Shown: positions 24,753 through 33,954, numbered from the stretch's first letter. The stretch: 64,000 bases of DNA from Actinoplanes sp. KI2 (GCF_025630775.1 NZ_JAOSZE010000008.1:184708-248707); one strand, 5' to 3'. A program made the numbers and translations. The notes: a model not told the origin generated them from the sequence alone.

Positions 24753-25363
24753 TGGCTGCGGCGGTCGGATTCGATCTGGACATGACCCTGGTCGACTCCC
24801 GGCCGGGGATCCATGCGGCGTACCGGGCGCTGACCACGAAGACCGGCGTGTACGTCGATGCCGACCTCGCGGTCACGCGGCTCGGCCCGCCGCTGCGTGC
24901 CGAGCTGGCCGAGTGGTTCCCGCCCGAGGACGTCGAGGAGGCGGTCACCACCTATCGGGCGCTCTACCCCGACTACGCGATCACGCCGAGCGTGCCCACC
25001 CCGGGCGCGCGGGCGGCGCTCGCGGCCGCGCGCGAGCTCGGCCTGCGGGTGGTGGTGGTCACCTCCAAGCTGGCCCGGCTGGCCCGCCTGCACCTCGAAC
25101 ACCTCGGCATGGCGGTGGACGAGGTGGCCGGCGACCTGTTCGCCGAGGGCAAGGCGGCGGCGCTGGCCGAGCACGACGTCCGCTGGTACGTGGGCGACCA
25201 CGTGGCGGACATGGTCGCGGCCCGGACCGCCGGGGTGACCGGCGTCGGGGTGGCGACCGGCCCGTGCCCGGCCGAGGAGCTGACCGCGGCCGGCGCCACG
25301 TACGTGTTGCCGGATCTCACCGGATTCCCGGCGCTGCTGTGCGAGATTGCAGTTGGGTACTAG
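24752..25363 (+). CDS. HAD hydrolase, phosphoglycolate-phosphatase-like
   Basis: A 203-aa protein with motif I GFDLDMTLVDS (residues 6-16), a helical cap, motif II VVVVTSKLARLARLHLEHLG, and motif III/IV EGKAAAL then WYVGDHVADMVAARTAGV. The usual DxDGT is DLDMT. It dephosphorylates a small cytosolic metabolite, probably in the phosphoglycolate-phosphatase/beta-PGM-like group. It is co-translated with the preceding small gene. Confidence 0.88.
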   Translation: MAAAVGFDLDMTLVDSRPGIHAAYRALTTKTGVYVDADLAVTRLGPPLRAELAEWFPPEDVEEAVTTYRALYPDYAITPSVPTPGARAALAAARELGLRVVVVTSKLARLARLHLEHLGMAVDEVAGDLFAEGKAAALAEHDVRWYVGDHVADMVAARTAGVTGVGVATGPCPAEELTAAGATYVLPDLTGFPALLCEIAVGY

Positions 25364-25425
25364 CCCGCGGCTTCAGTAGCCTTGCGGTGAGCGGTTGTTT
25401 CCATTGAGTGAAGTTGAGGTCTGCG

Positions 25426-25812
25426 GTGCCCACGGGTCGAGTGAAGTGGTACGACGCGACGAAGGGATTCGGATTCGTCACCAGCGATGAGGGCGGCGAC
25501 GTCTTCCTGCCCAAGGGCGCCTTGCCGGCCGGCGTGGCCGAGCTGAAATCCGGTCAGCGGATCGAGTTCGGCATCGTGGACAGCCGCAAGGGGTCCCAGG
25601 CCATGGGCGTCAAGCTGATCGATGCCCCGCCGTCCCTGGCGGAGCTGCGCCGACGTCCGGCCGACCAGCTGCACAGCATGATCGAGGACATGATCAAGGT
25701 GCTCGAGCAGCAGGTGCAGCCGGGCCTGTCCCGCGGTCGCTACCCGGACAAGAAGACGGCACAGACGATCGCGCAGGTGGTGCACGCCGTCGCCCGCGAG
25801 TTCGAAATCTAG
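25426..25812 (+). CDS. Cold-shock domain protein with C-terminal extension
   Basis: A 128-aa protein. Residues 1-62 are a cold-shock domain with RNP1 KGFGFVTS and RNP2-like DVFLPKGAL; the usual His of VFVH is replaced by Leu. About 65 further residues form a helical extension ([25 protein letters not shown]) not present in CspA. It binds single-stranded nucleic acid. GTG 25426 has GTTGAGG six bases before it. The stop overlaps the mqnD stop on the other strand by 4 bases. Confidence 0.9.
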   Translation: MPTGRVKWYDATKGFGFVTSDEGGDVFLPKGALPAGVAELKSGQRIEFGIVDSRKGSQAMGVKLIDAPPSLAELRRRPADQLHSMIEDMIKVLEQQVQPGLSRGRYPDKKTAQTIAQVVHAVAREFEI

Positions 25813-26618
25813 ATGAACGGTTTTACCTGAGGCGTCAGACCCGCCGCTGCCGAACGCTGCAACAGGGCGTCGACGGCGGCGAGTCCGTCCCGGCCCAGAT
25901 CCAGCGTGTACTCGTTCACGTACAGATCGATGTGCCGCTGGACCACCTCGGGCTCCATCTCCTGCGCGTTGGCCAGGATGAAGTCGCGGCTGGCGTCCGG
26001 GTTGGCCCAGGCCATGCTGACCGAGGTGCGGATCCACTCGGTGGCCGCGGCCGGGTCGACCGTCTCCTTCTTGGCGAGGATCGCGCCGAGCGGGATCGGC
26101 AGCCCGGTGTCGGCCTCCCACCACTCGCCGAGGTCGGCCAGCGAGACCAGGCCGTGCCGCTGGTAGGTGAAGCGCGCCTCGTGGATCACCAGGCCGGCGT
26201 CGAACCGGCCGGCGGCCACACCCGGCATGATCTCGTGGAACGGGACCACCTCGATCCGGGCCGGCGTCTCCGCGGCCCAGAGGCGGAACAGCAGGTACGC
26301 CGTGGTGCGGTCGCCGGGGACGGCCACCGTCGCGCCGGTCAGCCGCTGTCCCGCGTCGCGGGCGAGCACCAGGGGGCCGCAGCCGCGGCCGAGCGCGCCG
26401 CCGGTGGGCAGCAGGTCGTAGTCGTCGAGCAGCCAGGGCAGCGCCGCGTAACTCACCTTGACGAGGTCGAACTCGCCGCGCTCGGCCGCCGTGTTGGTGA
26501 CGTCGACGTCCGCGAAGGTCAGGTCGACCGGGGGCGTGCCGGGGATGAGACCGTGCACGAGGGCGTGGAAGACGAACGTGTCGTTGGGGCACGGCGACGC
26601 CGCGAGGGAAAGAGCCAC
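25809..26618 (-). CDS. mqnD: 1,4-dihydroxy-6-naphthoate synthase (futalosine menaquinone pathway)
   Basis: A 269-aa periplasmic-binding-protein-fold enzyme. The start [22 protein letters not shown] is the MqnD signature, followed by [24 protein letters not shown] and the GCGPLVLAR loop. MqnD converts cyclic dehypoxanthinyl futalosine to 1,4-dihydroxy-6-naphthoate. The GTG at 26618 was chosen from the family N-terminus. It lies 71 bases after mqnB on the same strand, with a DnaA-box cluster near the junction. Together they show that this organism makes menaquinone by the futalosine route. Confidence 0.92.
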   Translation of the reverse strand: MALSLAASPCPNDTFVFHALVHGLIPGTPPVDLTFADVDVTNTAAERGEFDLVKVSYAALPWLLDDYDLLPTGGALGRGCGPLVLARDAGQRLTGATVAVPGDRTTAYLLFRLWAAETPARIEVVPFHEIMPGVAAGRFDAGLVIHEARFTYQRHGLVSLADLGEWWEADTGLPIPLGAILAKKETVDPAAATEWIRTSVSMAWANPDASRDFILANAQEMEPEVVQRHIDLYVNEYTLDLGRDGLAAVDALLQRSAAAGLTPQVKPFI

Positions 26619-26689
26619 GACGCTCAAAGTAGACCTGTCGTCGGGGGCCTGCGCGTCACGACGGCTGTCTACCATCCCACACGGTGAAC

Positions 26690-26731
26690 TTATCCACAGG
26701 CTGTCCACAGGGCAGCCGAAGCTGTGGACAA
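26690..26731. promoter_or_regulatory. Cluster of three DnaA-box-like sequences
   Basis: TTATCCACA (26690-26698, perfect), CTGTCCACA (26701-26709, one or two changes) and TGTGGACAA (26723-26731, perfect TTGTCCACA on the other strand) lie within 42 bases, overlapping the end of mqnB. Spacing and mixed orientation resemble DnaA-binding clusters. DnaA binding is inferred. Confidence 0.5.
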
Positions 26732-27319
26732 CGCGGCGAACGCGTCCTTGAGCCGCCAGGCGGCCCGGTCCCGCGGGCCGATCGGGTTGGAGATGGTGCG
26801 CAGCTCGGCGAAGGGCAGGCCGGCCGCGGCGACGGCCACGCCGAAGCCCTCCATCGCCTCGGCCACCGCCCGCGGGAAACGCGCCGCCAGGGCATCGGCG
26901 GTGGCAGCGGTTCCGGTGACCGTGGCGAGGGTCAGCACGTCGCCGGCGACCGCGTCGGGCAGGGCGGCGGTGAGGCCCTTGAACAGCAGCGGGTCGGCGT
27001 GGACAACGCTGGTGCCGAAGCCCAACTCCTCGATCGGCAGGAAGCCGCCGGGTGACTCGGCGCCCAGGTCGGCGGCGATGCTCCGGGCGCCGAGCACGGT
27101 CGCGCCCACCGGTGCCCGGCCGGCGAAGCCGCCGGCTATGCCCGCGCTGATCACCGCGCGGAAGCGGCCGGTCGCGAGCAACCGGGCGGTCCCGGCGGCG
27201 GCCGCGGCGGGACCGACGCCGACCGGCTCGACGACCACGTGATCGGGGTCCGCGCCGGCCCGGACGGCCTCGGCCTCGGCGGCCACCGCGGTGACCACCA
27301 GCAGGGGGTACGCCGTCAA
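26690..27319 (-). CDS. mqnB: Futalosine hydrolase
   Basis: A 209-aa nucleoside-phosphorylase-fold enzyme with LLVVTAVAAEAEAV, VISAGIAGGFAGRAPVG and the AVAEAMEGFGVAVAAA motif containing the conserved ME of the MTA/SAH-nucleosidase family. MqnB removes hypoxanthine from futalosine. The TTG at 27319 overlaps the MFS gene's stop as TTGA, and no later in-frame start preserves the first strand. It sits directly before mqnD in transcription order. Confidence 0.9.
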   Translation of the reverse strand: MTAYPLLVVTAVAAEAEAVRAGADPDHVVVEPVGVGPAAAAAGTARLLATGRFRAVISAGIAGGFAGRAPVGATVLGARSIAADLGAESPGGFLPIEELGFGTSVVHADPLLFKGLTAALPDAVAGDVLTLATVTGTAATADALAARFPRAVAEAMEGFGVAVAAAGLPFAELRTISNPIGPRDRAAWRLKDAFAALSTASAALWTACG

Positions 27320-29145
27320 CGGTCGTCGCCGTCGGGGAGGTGGCCGTTCGGGCCGTCGGCCGAGCTGGGCCGGTAGATGTGATAGCCCGGCGGGGCCGGG
27401 GCGGGCGTGGGCTCGACGACCGGCTCGGCGGCCGGTGGTGGCGACGGCGGGGGAGTGCTCTGCGGGGCCCGCTTGCGTTTGCCGAAGCCGAATCTGCGGC
27501 CGGCCGGCTTGCCGGGCGCGGACTGCCCGGGGGCGGCCTTGCCGGGCGCGGGCTGGCCGGGGGCGGGCGCGGGCTGGCCGGGGGCGGCCTTGCCGGGCGC
27601 GGCCTTGCCGGGCGCGGGCGAGGGGTCGAGGCGAGTGCGGTCGGCGGGCCGGGTCTGGGTCGCCGTGGTGGCGCCGGCCCGCTGGATCGGCGGGTTGGGC
27701 TTGTTGCGCACCGGGACGGTCGGGGCGTCGGGCCAGGGATCGGTCGGCTCGGCGGCATCGGCCTCGTCCGCCTCGGCGGGCTCGCCGGCGCGGCCGCTCA
27801 GGTGCTCGTGGTGCAGGCGGGCGGCCACCCAGCCCGCGCGTACCGCCATCGCCACGGCGAGCAGTGCGGCAAGCGCGACGCCCAGGCGGCCCGGGAGCGG
27901 GATGATGCCCAGCGCGCCGCCGGCCACCCAGGCGATCATCAGGACCGTCTCGGAGTGCGCGAAGGCGCTGGCCCGCAGGCGCTCCGGCACCCGTTCCTGG
28001 ATGGTCGCGTCGATGGCCAGCTTGGCGATGCCGCTGAAGATCGCCGTGACCAGCGCGAGCAGGGCCAGCACGGTGAGGCTGTAGAAGATCGCGGCGAGCA
28101 CCGCCACGCCGGCCGTGATGGTCAAGCCGGCCGACTGCAGGGCCAGCGGGCGGCGGATGTGCAGACGGACGCCGGCCGCGGTGGACAGGAACGTGCCGAC
28201 CGCGAGCGCCCCGCCGATCACGCCGATCGCGCCCTGCCGGCCGATCTCGTGGCCGAGCAGCGTGGTGTCCAGTTGGTGGGCCGCCGTGACGAAGGCCAGG
28301 AACAGCAGCAGAAAACCGTAGAGCAGGCGCAGGCTGGCACTGCCGAGCAACGTGGCGATCACGAGCTTGCCGGAGAGCGGCCGGTCGCCGTTGCGGCCCA
28401 GGCCGAGCGCGGCCCGCCAGGGCTGGGGCACCGCCTCGGGCGGATCGGAGTCGGCACGCGGCGGCAGGCGCAGCGAGATGACCATGCCGACCACGAAGAT
28501 GACCGTCGCGACCCGGAGCGGCCACTGCGGACCTATCTTGAAGGCGAGCAGGCCGAGCGGGGCGACGATCGCACCGGCGAAGGTGCCGTAGACGCTGGCC
28601 CGGGCGCCGACCTGGGACAGGCCGACGCCCTCCGGGAGCAGCCTGGGCACGGCGGCCGAGCGGGCCACCCCGTACGCCCGGGACAGCGCGAGCACGCCGA
28701 ACGCCGCCGGGTAAAGGCCCCAGCCGAAGAGGTGATCGGAGATCACATAGGCCAGGAAGGCCCGGCCCAGCATGGTGACCGCGAGCGCGTAGCGCCGGCC
28801 GTGCCGGAAGTGGTCGAGCAGCGGGCCCACCACGGGCGCCAGCAGCGCGAACGGGACCATGGTGATGAGCAGGTAGAGCGCGACCTTGCCGCGCGCCTCG
28901 CCGAGCGGGACGTCGAAGAAGATCGTGCCGGCCAGGCCGATGGCGATGAGCGTGTCGCCGGCGCAGGAGACCGCGTGCAGGTCGAAGAGGCGGATCATGC
29001 CGACCTCGCCGGCGGCGCCGCGGGCCCGCGCGCTGCCGACCCGGCGGGTCGCCCAGACGCCGCCGCGCACCGAGCCGCGCGCCATCAGGCGGGCGGCCTT
29101 GATCCCGGTGCCGACGGTGCGTCCGATGGTGGGGAGCAGCGGCAT
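27316..29145 (-). CDS. MFS transporter with long Pro/Ala/Gly C-terminal tail
   Basis: A 609-aa protein. About twelve membrane segments span residues 60-460, preceded by a basic N-terminal region (ARLMARGSVRGGVWATRRVG). The C-terminal ~150 residues are cytoplasmic and low-complexity: acidic (AEADEADAAEP), then repeated APGKAAPGQPAP units (about residues 508-545, DNA 27510-27625), a basic patch GRRFGFGKRKR and a Pro-rich end. ATG 29145 has AGGATGG before it. It is co-transcribed with mqnB and mqnD (TTGA overlap). The substrate is unknown; the linkage to menaquinone genes may be only positional. Confidence 0.85.
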   Translation of the reverse strand: MPLLPTIGRTVGTGIKAARLMARGSVRGGVWATRRVGSARARGAAGEVGMIRLFDLHAVSCAGDTLIAIGLAGTIFFDVPLGEARGKVALYLLITMVPFALLAPVVGPLLDHFRHGRRYALAVTMLGRAFLAYVISDHLFGWGLYPAAFGVLALSRAYGVARSAAVPRLLPEGVGLSQVGARASVYGTFAGAIVAPLGLLAFKIGPQWPLRVATVIFVVGMVISLRLPPRADSDPPEAVPQPWRAALGLGRNGDRPLSGKLVIATLLGSASLRLLYGFLLLFLAFVTAAHQLDTTLLGHEIGRQGAIGVIGGALAVGTFLSTAAGVRLHIRRPLALQSAGLTITAGVAVLAAIFYSLTVLALLALVTAIFSGIAKLAIDATIQERVPERLRASAFAHSETVLMIAWVAGGALGIIPLPGRLGVALAALLAVAMAVRAGWVAARLHHEHLSGRAGEPAEADEADAAEPTDPWPDAPTVPVRNKPNPPIQRAGATTATQTRPADRTRLDPSPAPGKAAPGKAAPGQPAPAPGQPAPGKAAPGQSAPGKPAGRRFGFGKRKRAPQSTPPPSPPPAAEPVVEPTPAPAPPGYHIYRPSSADGPNGHLPDGDDR

Positions 29146-29223
29146 GGAACCATCCTGACTGATCCAGGCGACCCGCGTCGCGTCCGGAGCCGGTCCAATT
29201 CGGGGGAGTCGCTGCGGCTCACC

Positions 29224-29240
29224 TGTCCCGGTAGGGGACA
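29224..29240. promoter_or_regulatory. Short inverted repeat before the DUF3027 gene
   Basis: TGTCCC (29224-29229) and GGGACA (29235-29240) form a 6-bp inverted repeat ending 8 bases before the GTG at 29249, in the divergent region with the MFS gene. It could be an operator or part of a leaderless promoter. Confidence 0.35.
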
Positions 29241-29248
29241 ATGGATAC

Positions 29249-30070
29249 GTGACGACCAGGACCACTGCGCGCGCCCCTCGCCTCGACCAGGTTTGTGCCG
29301 ACGCCGTCGGGGTGGCACGTGGTGCGATCACCGAGGTCGACCCGTCCGACATCGGGGACCACCTCGAGGCGGTGGCCGAGGGCGACCGATTGGTGACCCA
29401 CTTCTTCGAGAGCCACCTGGTGGGCTATCGGGGCTGGCGGTGGGCGGTCACGGTGACCCGGGTCCCGCGCAGCCGGCACGTGACGATCTGCGAGACGGTG
29501 CTGCTGCCCGGCCCCGACGCGCTGCTGGCCCCCGGCTGGGTGCCGTGGAACGAGCGGCTGCAGCCCGGCGACCTCGGTGTGGGCGATCTCATGCCGACCG
29601 CGCCCGACGACGACCGCCTGGCCCAGGGTTACGTGCTGAGCGACGACCCCGCCGTCGAGGAGGTCAGCTGGGAGCTGGGCCTAGGCCGGTCCCGGGTGAT
29701 GTCGCACGAGGGCCGGATGGACACCGCCCAGCGGTGGTACGACGGCGACTCCGGCCCCGAGGCGGCGATCTCGACCGCGGCGCCGCGCAATGCCCGCTGT
29801 GGCACCTGCGGCTTCTACCTCCCGCTGGCCGGCACGCTGCGCGCGATGTTCGGCGTCTGCGGCAACCTGTACGCCCCCGACGACGGCAAGGCGGTCAGCG
29901 CCGACCACGGCTGCGGCGCGCACTCCGAGGCCCTGCTGGGCACCGCCGAGCAGCCGGTCGACGAGCTGCCGACGGTGTATGACGACAGCGAGGTCGAGTC
30001 GGTCGCGGTCAGCCGCGGCCACGGCTCGGTGGAGGACGACCAGCCGGCCGAGGACTACGGCCACAGCTGA
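29249..30070 (+). CDS. DUF3027 family protein
   Basis: A 273-aa actinobacteria-restricted protein. The central segment GYRGWRWAVTVTRVPRSRHVTICE and PGDLGVGDLMPT are hallmarks of DUF3027. A cysteine-rich part (CGTCGFYLPLAGTLRAMFGVCGN, then HGCGAHSE) could bind a metal. The last 40 residues are acidic and probably disordered. No enzymatic function is established. The GTG start lies within a tight promoter region. The neighbouring DUF2530 gene converges with 26 bases between stops. Confidence 0.85.
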   Translation: MTTRTTARAPRLDQVCADAVGVARGAITEVDPSDIGDHLEAVAEGDRLVTHFFESHLVGYRGWRWAVTVTRVPRSRHVTICETVLLPGPDALLAPGWVPWNERLQPGDLGVGDLMPTAPDDDRLAQGYVLSDDPAVEEVSWELGLGRSRVMSHEGRMDTAQRWYDGDSGPEAAISTAAPRNARCGTCGFYLPLAGTLRAMFGVCGNLYAPDDGKAVSADHGCGAHSEALLGTAEQPVDELPTVYDDSEVESVAVSRGHGSVEDDQPAEDYGHS

Positions 30071-30096
30071 GCCTCCCCCGCCTCGTACGGGAAAGG

Positions 30097-30342
30097 TCAG
30101 TTCTCGCGGAACTCGGCGTGCGTGATGGCTCGGCGCCGGCGCCGGTTCCGGTCGTGCACGATCATCGTGAGCAGGCCGGGTATGCCGACCAGAAAGCCGG
30201 CGATGCAGGTCTGCAGCCAGCTGTCCGGCCCGTCGGTCAGCCAGATGACGACGCCGGCGATGGCGAACGCCGCCAGGCCCGCGATCGCGAACGGGACCAT
30301 CGGCGGGTCGAGCGGCTCGACGCGGGGCTTTGGCTGACTCAC
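30097..30342 (-). CDS. DUF2530 small membrane protein
   Basis: An 81-aa protein with a Pro-rich N-terminus (PKPRVEPLDPPMVPF), two membrane helices (about 14-35 and 43-62) and a basic end (HDRNRRRRRAITHAEF). This is the layout of the DUF2530 family of actinobacteria. GTG 30342 was chosen because it starts directly before the conserved Pro-rich part. Function is unknown. The gene is divergent from the NCS2 permease. Confidence 0.75.
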   Translation of the reverse strand: MSQPKPRVEPLDPPMVPFAIAGLAAFAIAGVVIWLTDGPDSWLQTCIAGFLVGIPGLLTMIVHDRNRRRRRAITHAEFREN

Positions 30343-30464
30343 ACCCGACAGGGTACGTCCGCGGCGATCATCGGTGGTTCCCGGTGCCGTTGCGGCTTTG
30401 CGCAGCTCATCGCATCTGAAAACATGCGCGGAACACAACTTCTTCGATTTTCCGGAGGCCACGC

Positions 30465-31910
30465 ATGTCGACGACCGCCACCAATGCGGGCGTACGCAGC
30501 GCTTTCGACCGATATTTCGAGATATCTGCCCGCGGATCGCACCTGAGCCGCGAGGTCCGCGGCGGGTTCGCGACGTTCTTCACGATGGCCTACATCGTCG
30601 TGCTCAACCCGCTGATCCTGGGCGCGGGGGCCGACAAACTGGGCGGCAAGCTGCCGCTCGCCGCGCTCGCCGCGGGCACCGCGCTGGTGGCCGGCGTGAT
30701 GACCATCCTGATGGGGGTGGTGGCCCGGTTCCCGCTCGCGCTGGCCGCCGGCCTCGGCGTCAACGCGCTGGTCGCCTTCGAGATCGCGCCCGAGATGACC
30801 TGGGCCGACGCCATGGGTCTGGTGGTCATCGAGGGCGTGCTGATCGGCATCCTGGTGCTGACCGGGCTGCGTACGCTGGTGTTCCGGGCCGTACCGACCC
30901 AGCTCAAGACCGCGATCGGGGTCGGCATCGGCCTGTTCCTGATGATCATCGGGCTGGTCGACGCCGGGTTCGTGCACCGGGTGCCGGACGCCGCGGGTAC
31001 CACCGTCCCGGTCGAGCTCGGCCTCGGTGGCACGCTGCTGACCTGGCCCTCGTTCGTCTTCGTGATCGGCCTGCTGTTCACGCTGGTGCTGTTCGCCCGC
31101 AAGGTGAAGGGCGCGATCCTGATCGGCATCCTGGGCACCACGGTGCTGGCGATCGTCGTGGAGGCGATCGCCAAGGTCGGCTCGTCGGCGATCAACCCGC
31201 ACGGCTGGTCGCTGAACGTGCCGAAGGTCCCGGAAAAGATCGTCAGTAAGCCCGACCTCTCCCTGATCGGTCACTTCAACGTGCTCGACTCCTGGTCGAC
31301 GGCCGGCTGGCTGGTCTGCCTGATGTTCGTCTTCACGCTGCTGATCACCGACTTCTTCGACACCATGGGCACGATGGTCGCGATCGGCCAGGAGGGCGAC
31401 CTGCTGGACGAGAACGGGATGCCGCCGCGCACCCGGGAGATCCTGCTGGTCGACTCGCTGGCCGCGGCGGCCGGCGGCGCGGCCAGCGTGTCCAGCAACA
31501 CCTCGTACATCGAGAGCGCGGCCGGCGTCGGCGAGGGTGCCCGTACCGGCGTGGCCAACCTGGTCACCGGCGTGCTGTTCCTGCTGGCCATGTTCCTGTC
31601 GCCGCTGGTGCAGGTGGTCCCGTTCGAGGCGGCGTCGACCGCGCTCGTGGTGGTCGGCTTCCTGATGATGACCTCGGTGCGGAACATCGACTGGGCCGAC
31701 TACACGATCGCGCTGCCGGCGTTCCTGGCGATCACGATCATGCCGTTCACGTACTCGATCTCCAACGGCATCGGCGCCGGGATCATCTCGTACGTGGTCC
31801 TCAAGGTCGCCACCGGACGGGCGAAGGACATTCACCCCATCCTGTACGGCGTGGCCGCGCTGTTCGTCCTGTACTTCTTCCGTGGTCCCCTGGAGGCCTG
31901 GCTGGGGTGA
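30465..31910 (+). CDS. NCS2-family purine permease (AzgA-like)
   Basis: A 481-aa transporter with about twelve membrane segments. GGFATFFTMAYIVVLNPLIL near the N-terminus, GLGVNALVAF, the motif ITDFFDTMGTMVAIG and SSNTSYIESAAGV are typical of the AzgA (hypoxanthine/guanine/adenine) branch of NCS2 proton symporters. It probably imports purine bases. The ATG at 30465 is preceded by a moderate ribosome site (GGAGG at 30454-30458). A strong hairpin follows the stop. Confidence 0.92.
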   Translation: MSTTATNAGVRSAFDRYFEISARGSHLSREVRGGFATFFTMAYIVVLNPLILGAGADKLGGKLPLAALAAGTALVAGVMTILMGVVARFPLALAAGLGVNALVAFEIAPEMTWADAMGLVVIEGVLIGILVLTGLRTLVFRAVPTQLKTAIGVGIGLFLMIIGLVDAGFVHRVPDAAGTTVPVELGLGGTLLTWPSFVFVIGLLFTLVLFARKVKGAILIGILGTTVLAIVVEAIAKVGSSAINPHGWSLNVPKVPEKIVSKPDLSLIGHFNVLDSWSTAGWLVCLMFVFTLLITDFFDTMGTMVAIGQEGDLLDENGMPPRTREILLVDSLAAAAGGAASVSSNTSYIESAAGVGEGARTGVANLVTGVLFLLAMFLSPLVQVVPFEAASTALVVVGFLMMTSVRNIDWADYTIALPAFLAITIMPFTYSISNGIGAGIISYVVLKVATGRAKDIHPILYGVAALFVLYFFRGPLEAWLG

Positions 31911-31926
31911 GCGGGTCTTTAAACTG

Positions 31927-31962
31927 CCGTCACCGGGCCTTCTCGCCGGGGCCCGGTGACGG
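31927..31962 (+). terminator. Terminator hairpin after the purine permease
   Basis: CCGTCACCGGGCC (31927-31939) pairs perfectly with GGCCCGGTGACGG (31950-31962) around a 10-base loop, 17 bases after the stop. No U-run follows. Confidence 0.75.
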
Positions 31963-31987
31963 CGGTCATACGCATATTCGATGGTCG

Positions 31988-32013
31988 TTAGCCAAGCTCA
32001 TTAGCTAGGCTAA
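31988..32013. promoter_or_regulatory. Probable MarR operator
   Basis: TTAGCC (31988-31993) and GGCTAA (32008-32013) form an inverted repeat with a central TTAGCTA, ending 5-8 bases before the MarR start. The region is AT-rich for this genome and overlaps the likely -10 element. Confidence 0.5.
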
Positions 32014-32021
32014 GAATCGTG

Positions 32022-32468
32022 ATGGAGTTGCCGGTGGCTACGGAGCGAGGGGCAGCGGACGAGCTGGCCAGGTCGCTGCGCGAGGCCATCCAGCGGCTCA
32101 ACCGGCGGGTCCGGCAGACCCGCCCGGTCGGCGACCTCACCTACGGCCAGCTCTCCGCCCTGACCAGCCTCCAACTGGCCGGCGCGCTGACCCCGCGCGA
32201 GCTCGCCGACGTCGAACGGGTCCAGCCCCCGACGATGACCAAGATCGTCGGAAAGCTGGAGCAGCGCGGGCTCGTGGTCCGCACCCCGCACCCCACCGAC
32301 GGCCGGCAGGTCATCCTGGCGCCCACCGAGCAGGGGCGGGCGATGTACGCCCAGTTCGAGAAGCTGCGCAACGAGTGGCTGGCCGACCAGCTGGCCGCGC
32401 TGACGCCCGAGGATCGGGACGTGCTCGTCCGGGCTGCAGAGATCTTGCAGCAGGTCGCCCGCGCCTGA
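32022..32468 (+). CDS. MarR-family transcriptional regulator
   Basis: A 148-aa winged-helix regulator with LTYGQLSALTSLQLAGALTPRELADVERVQPPTMTKIVGKLEQRGLV and the wing RTPHPTDGRQVILAPTEQG, including the conserved DGR. GTG (32019) and ATG (32022) are adjacent possible starts. It is 70 bases upstream of the MFS gene in the same direction, so it probably represses itself and that exporter. The ligand is unknown. Confidence 0.92.
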   Translation: MELPVATERGAADELARSLREAIQRLNRRVRQTRPVGDLTYGQLSALTSLQLAGALTPRELADVERVQPPTMTKIVGKLEQRGLVVRTPHPTDGRQVILAPTEQGRAMYAQFEKLRNEWLADQLAALTPEDRDVLVRAAEILQQVARA

Positions 32469-32538
32469 CCTTCGCCTCCGGTCGCCGCGCTTCATCACAT
32501 GTCGATGACGCGTACGGCGGAAAGGGAGGCGCAGCCTA

Positions 32539-33954
32539 GTGCGGGCAGTGCTGAATACCACGTTCCGGTCCCTCCGGGTTCGCAACTATCGGATCTTCGC
32601 CACCGGTCAGCTCGTGAAGCTGGTCGGGGTGTGGATGATGTTCACGGCCCAGGACTGGCTGGTGCTCGACCTCTCCGGGAACTCGCCCGGCGCGCTCGGC
32701 TCGGTGGCCGCCCTGCAGTTCGTGCCGGTGCTGCTGCTCACCCTCTACAGTGGCCGGCTCGCCGACCGCTACGACAAGCGCCACCTGCTGGTCGTCGCCA
32801 ACGCCGCGTTCGCGATCACCGCGATCGTCTTCGCGGTGCTGGTCGCCTCCGGCGCGGTCCGGCTCTGGCACGTCTTCCTCTTCGCCGGTCTGCTCGGCAT
32901 CGCCAACGCCATCGAGACCCCGGTCCGGCAGGCGTTCGTCTCCGAGCTGGTCGAGATCCCGCTGCTGCCCAACGCGCTGGCGCTCTCGGCGGCAACCTTC
33001 AACACCGCCCGGATCAGCGGGCCGGCACTGGCCGGCATCGCGCTCGCGGTGTTCAACACCGGGCCGGTCTTCCTGATCGCCACGGTGCTGGCGATCGCGC
33101 CGGTCTTCACCTACCTGGCGATGCGACCGGGCGAGCTGTACCGCAAGGACGCTGTGGCCAAGAAGGACGCCCGGGTGCTGGACGGGCTGCACTACGTGCG
33201 CAAGCGGTCCGATCTGCTGCTGCCGATCAGCCTGATGGCGGTGGTCGGCATGATCGGCTTCAACTTCCCGGTCACCCTGGCCGCCCTCGCGAAGATCGAT
33301 TTCCACGCCGGACCGTCGTCGTTCGGGCTGCTCACCACGATGCTGGCGGTCGGCTCGCTCGGCGGCGCGCTGGCCGGCAGCGCGCGGCGGGCCCGCCCGG
33401 GGATCTACCTGGTGCTCGGGGCGGCGCTGGCGTTCGGGCTGCTGGAGTTCGCGGTCGGGTTCGCGCCCAACTTCCTGGTGGCGATGGCGATCCTGCTGCC
33501 GACCGGGTTCTTCGCGGTCTTCCTGGCCCAGGCATCCAACCACCGGGTGCAGATGGGCGTCGACGGCGCGTACCGCGGCCGGGTGATGGCCCTGTACGTG
33601 CTGGTCTTCCTGGGCACGACGCCGATCGGGGCGTCCGTGGTCGGCTGGTGGGGCGACCACTTCGGGGTGCCGTCCAGCATCTGGGGCGCCGGGCTGATCT
33701 GCTTCGTGGCCGCGGCGGCGGCGCTGGTCTGGCAGCTGCGGGTGAGCGGCGATCGGATCGTGGTGCGGGTACGGCCGAGGCCCAGCCTGCAGGTCGTGCG
33801 CCGCGGTCGCGAGGAAGTGCCGGCCGAGGCGCCGGCGGTCGCGGTCCTGGATGCGCCCCCGATCGTCGCGGAGGCGGGCGGCGGCGCGCCGGTCCCGGTG
33901 ATCGCCGAAGACGAGCAGGACTCCGACGAACCGGCGCTCAGCGCGCGTCGTTGA
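32539..33954 (+). CDS. MFS exporter under MarR control
   Basis: A 471-aa protein with about twelve membrane helices and the MFS motif LYSGRLADRYDKRHLLVVANA. It belongs to the EntS/TetV-like group and has a 70-residue hydrophilic C-terminal tail ending in an acidic stretch (AEDEQDSDEPALS). GTG 32539 follows the MarR gene, so a drug- or phenolic-efflux role is likely by context. The gene's last 17 bases overlap the 3' end of the convergent helicase gene. Confidence 0.88.
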   Translation: MRAVLNTTFRSLRVRNYRIFATGQLVKLVGVWMMFTAQDWLVLDLSGNSPGALGSVAALQFVPVLLLTLYSGRLADRYDKRHLLVVANAAFAITAIVFAVLVASGAVRLWHVFLFAGLLGIANAIETPVRQAFVSELVEIPLLPNALALSAATFNTARISGPALAGIALAVFNTGPVFLIATVLAIAPVFTYLAMRPGELYRKDAVAKKDARVLDGLHYVRKRSDLLLPISLMAVVGMIGFNFPVTLAALAKIDFHAGPSSFGLLTTMLAVGSLGGALAGSARRARPGIYLVLGAALAFGLLEFAVGFAPNFLVAMAILLPTGFFAVFLAQASNHRVQMGVDGAYRGRVMALYVLVFLGTTPIGASVVGWWGDHFGVPSSIWGAGLICFVAAAAALVWQLRVSGDRIVVRVRPRPSLQVVRRGREEVPAEAPAVAVLDAPPIVAEAGGGAPVPVIAEDEQDSDEPALSARR

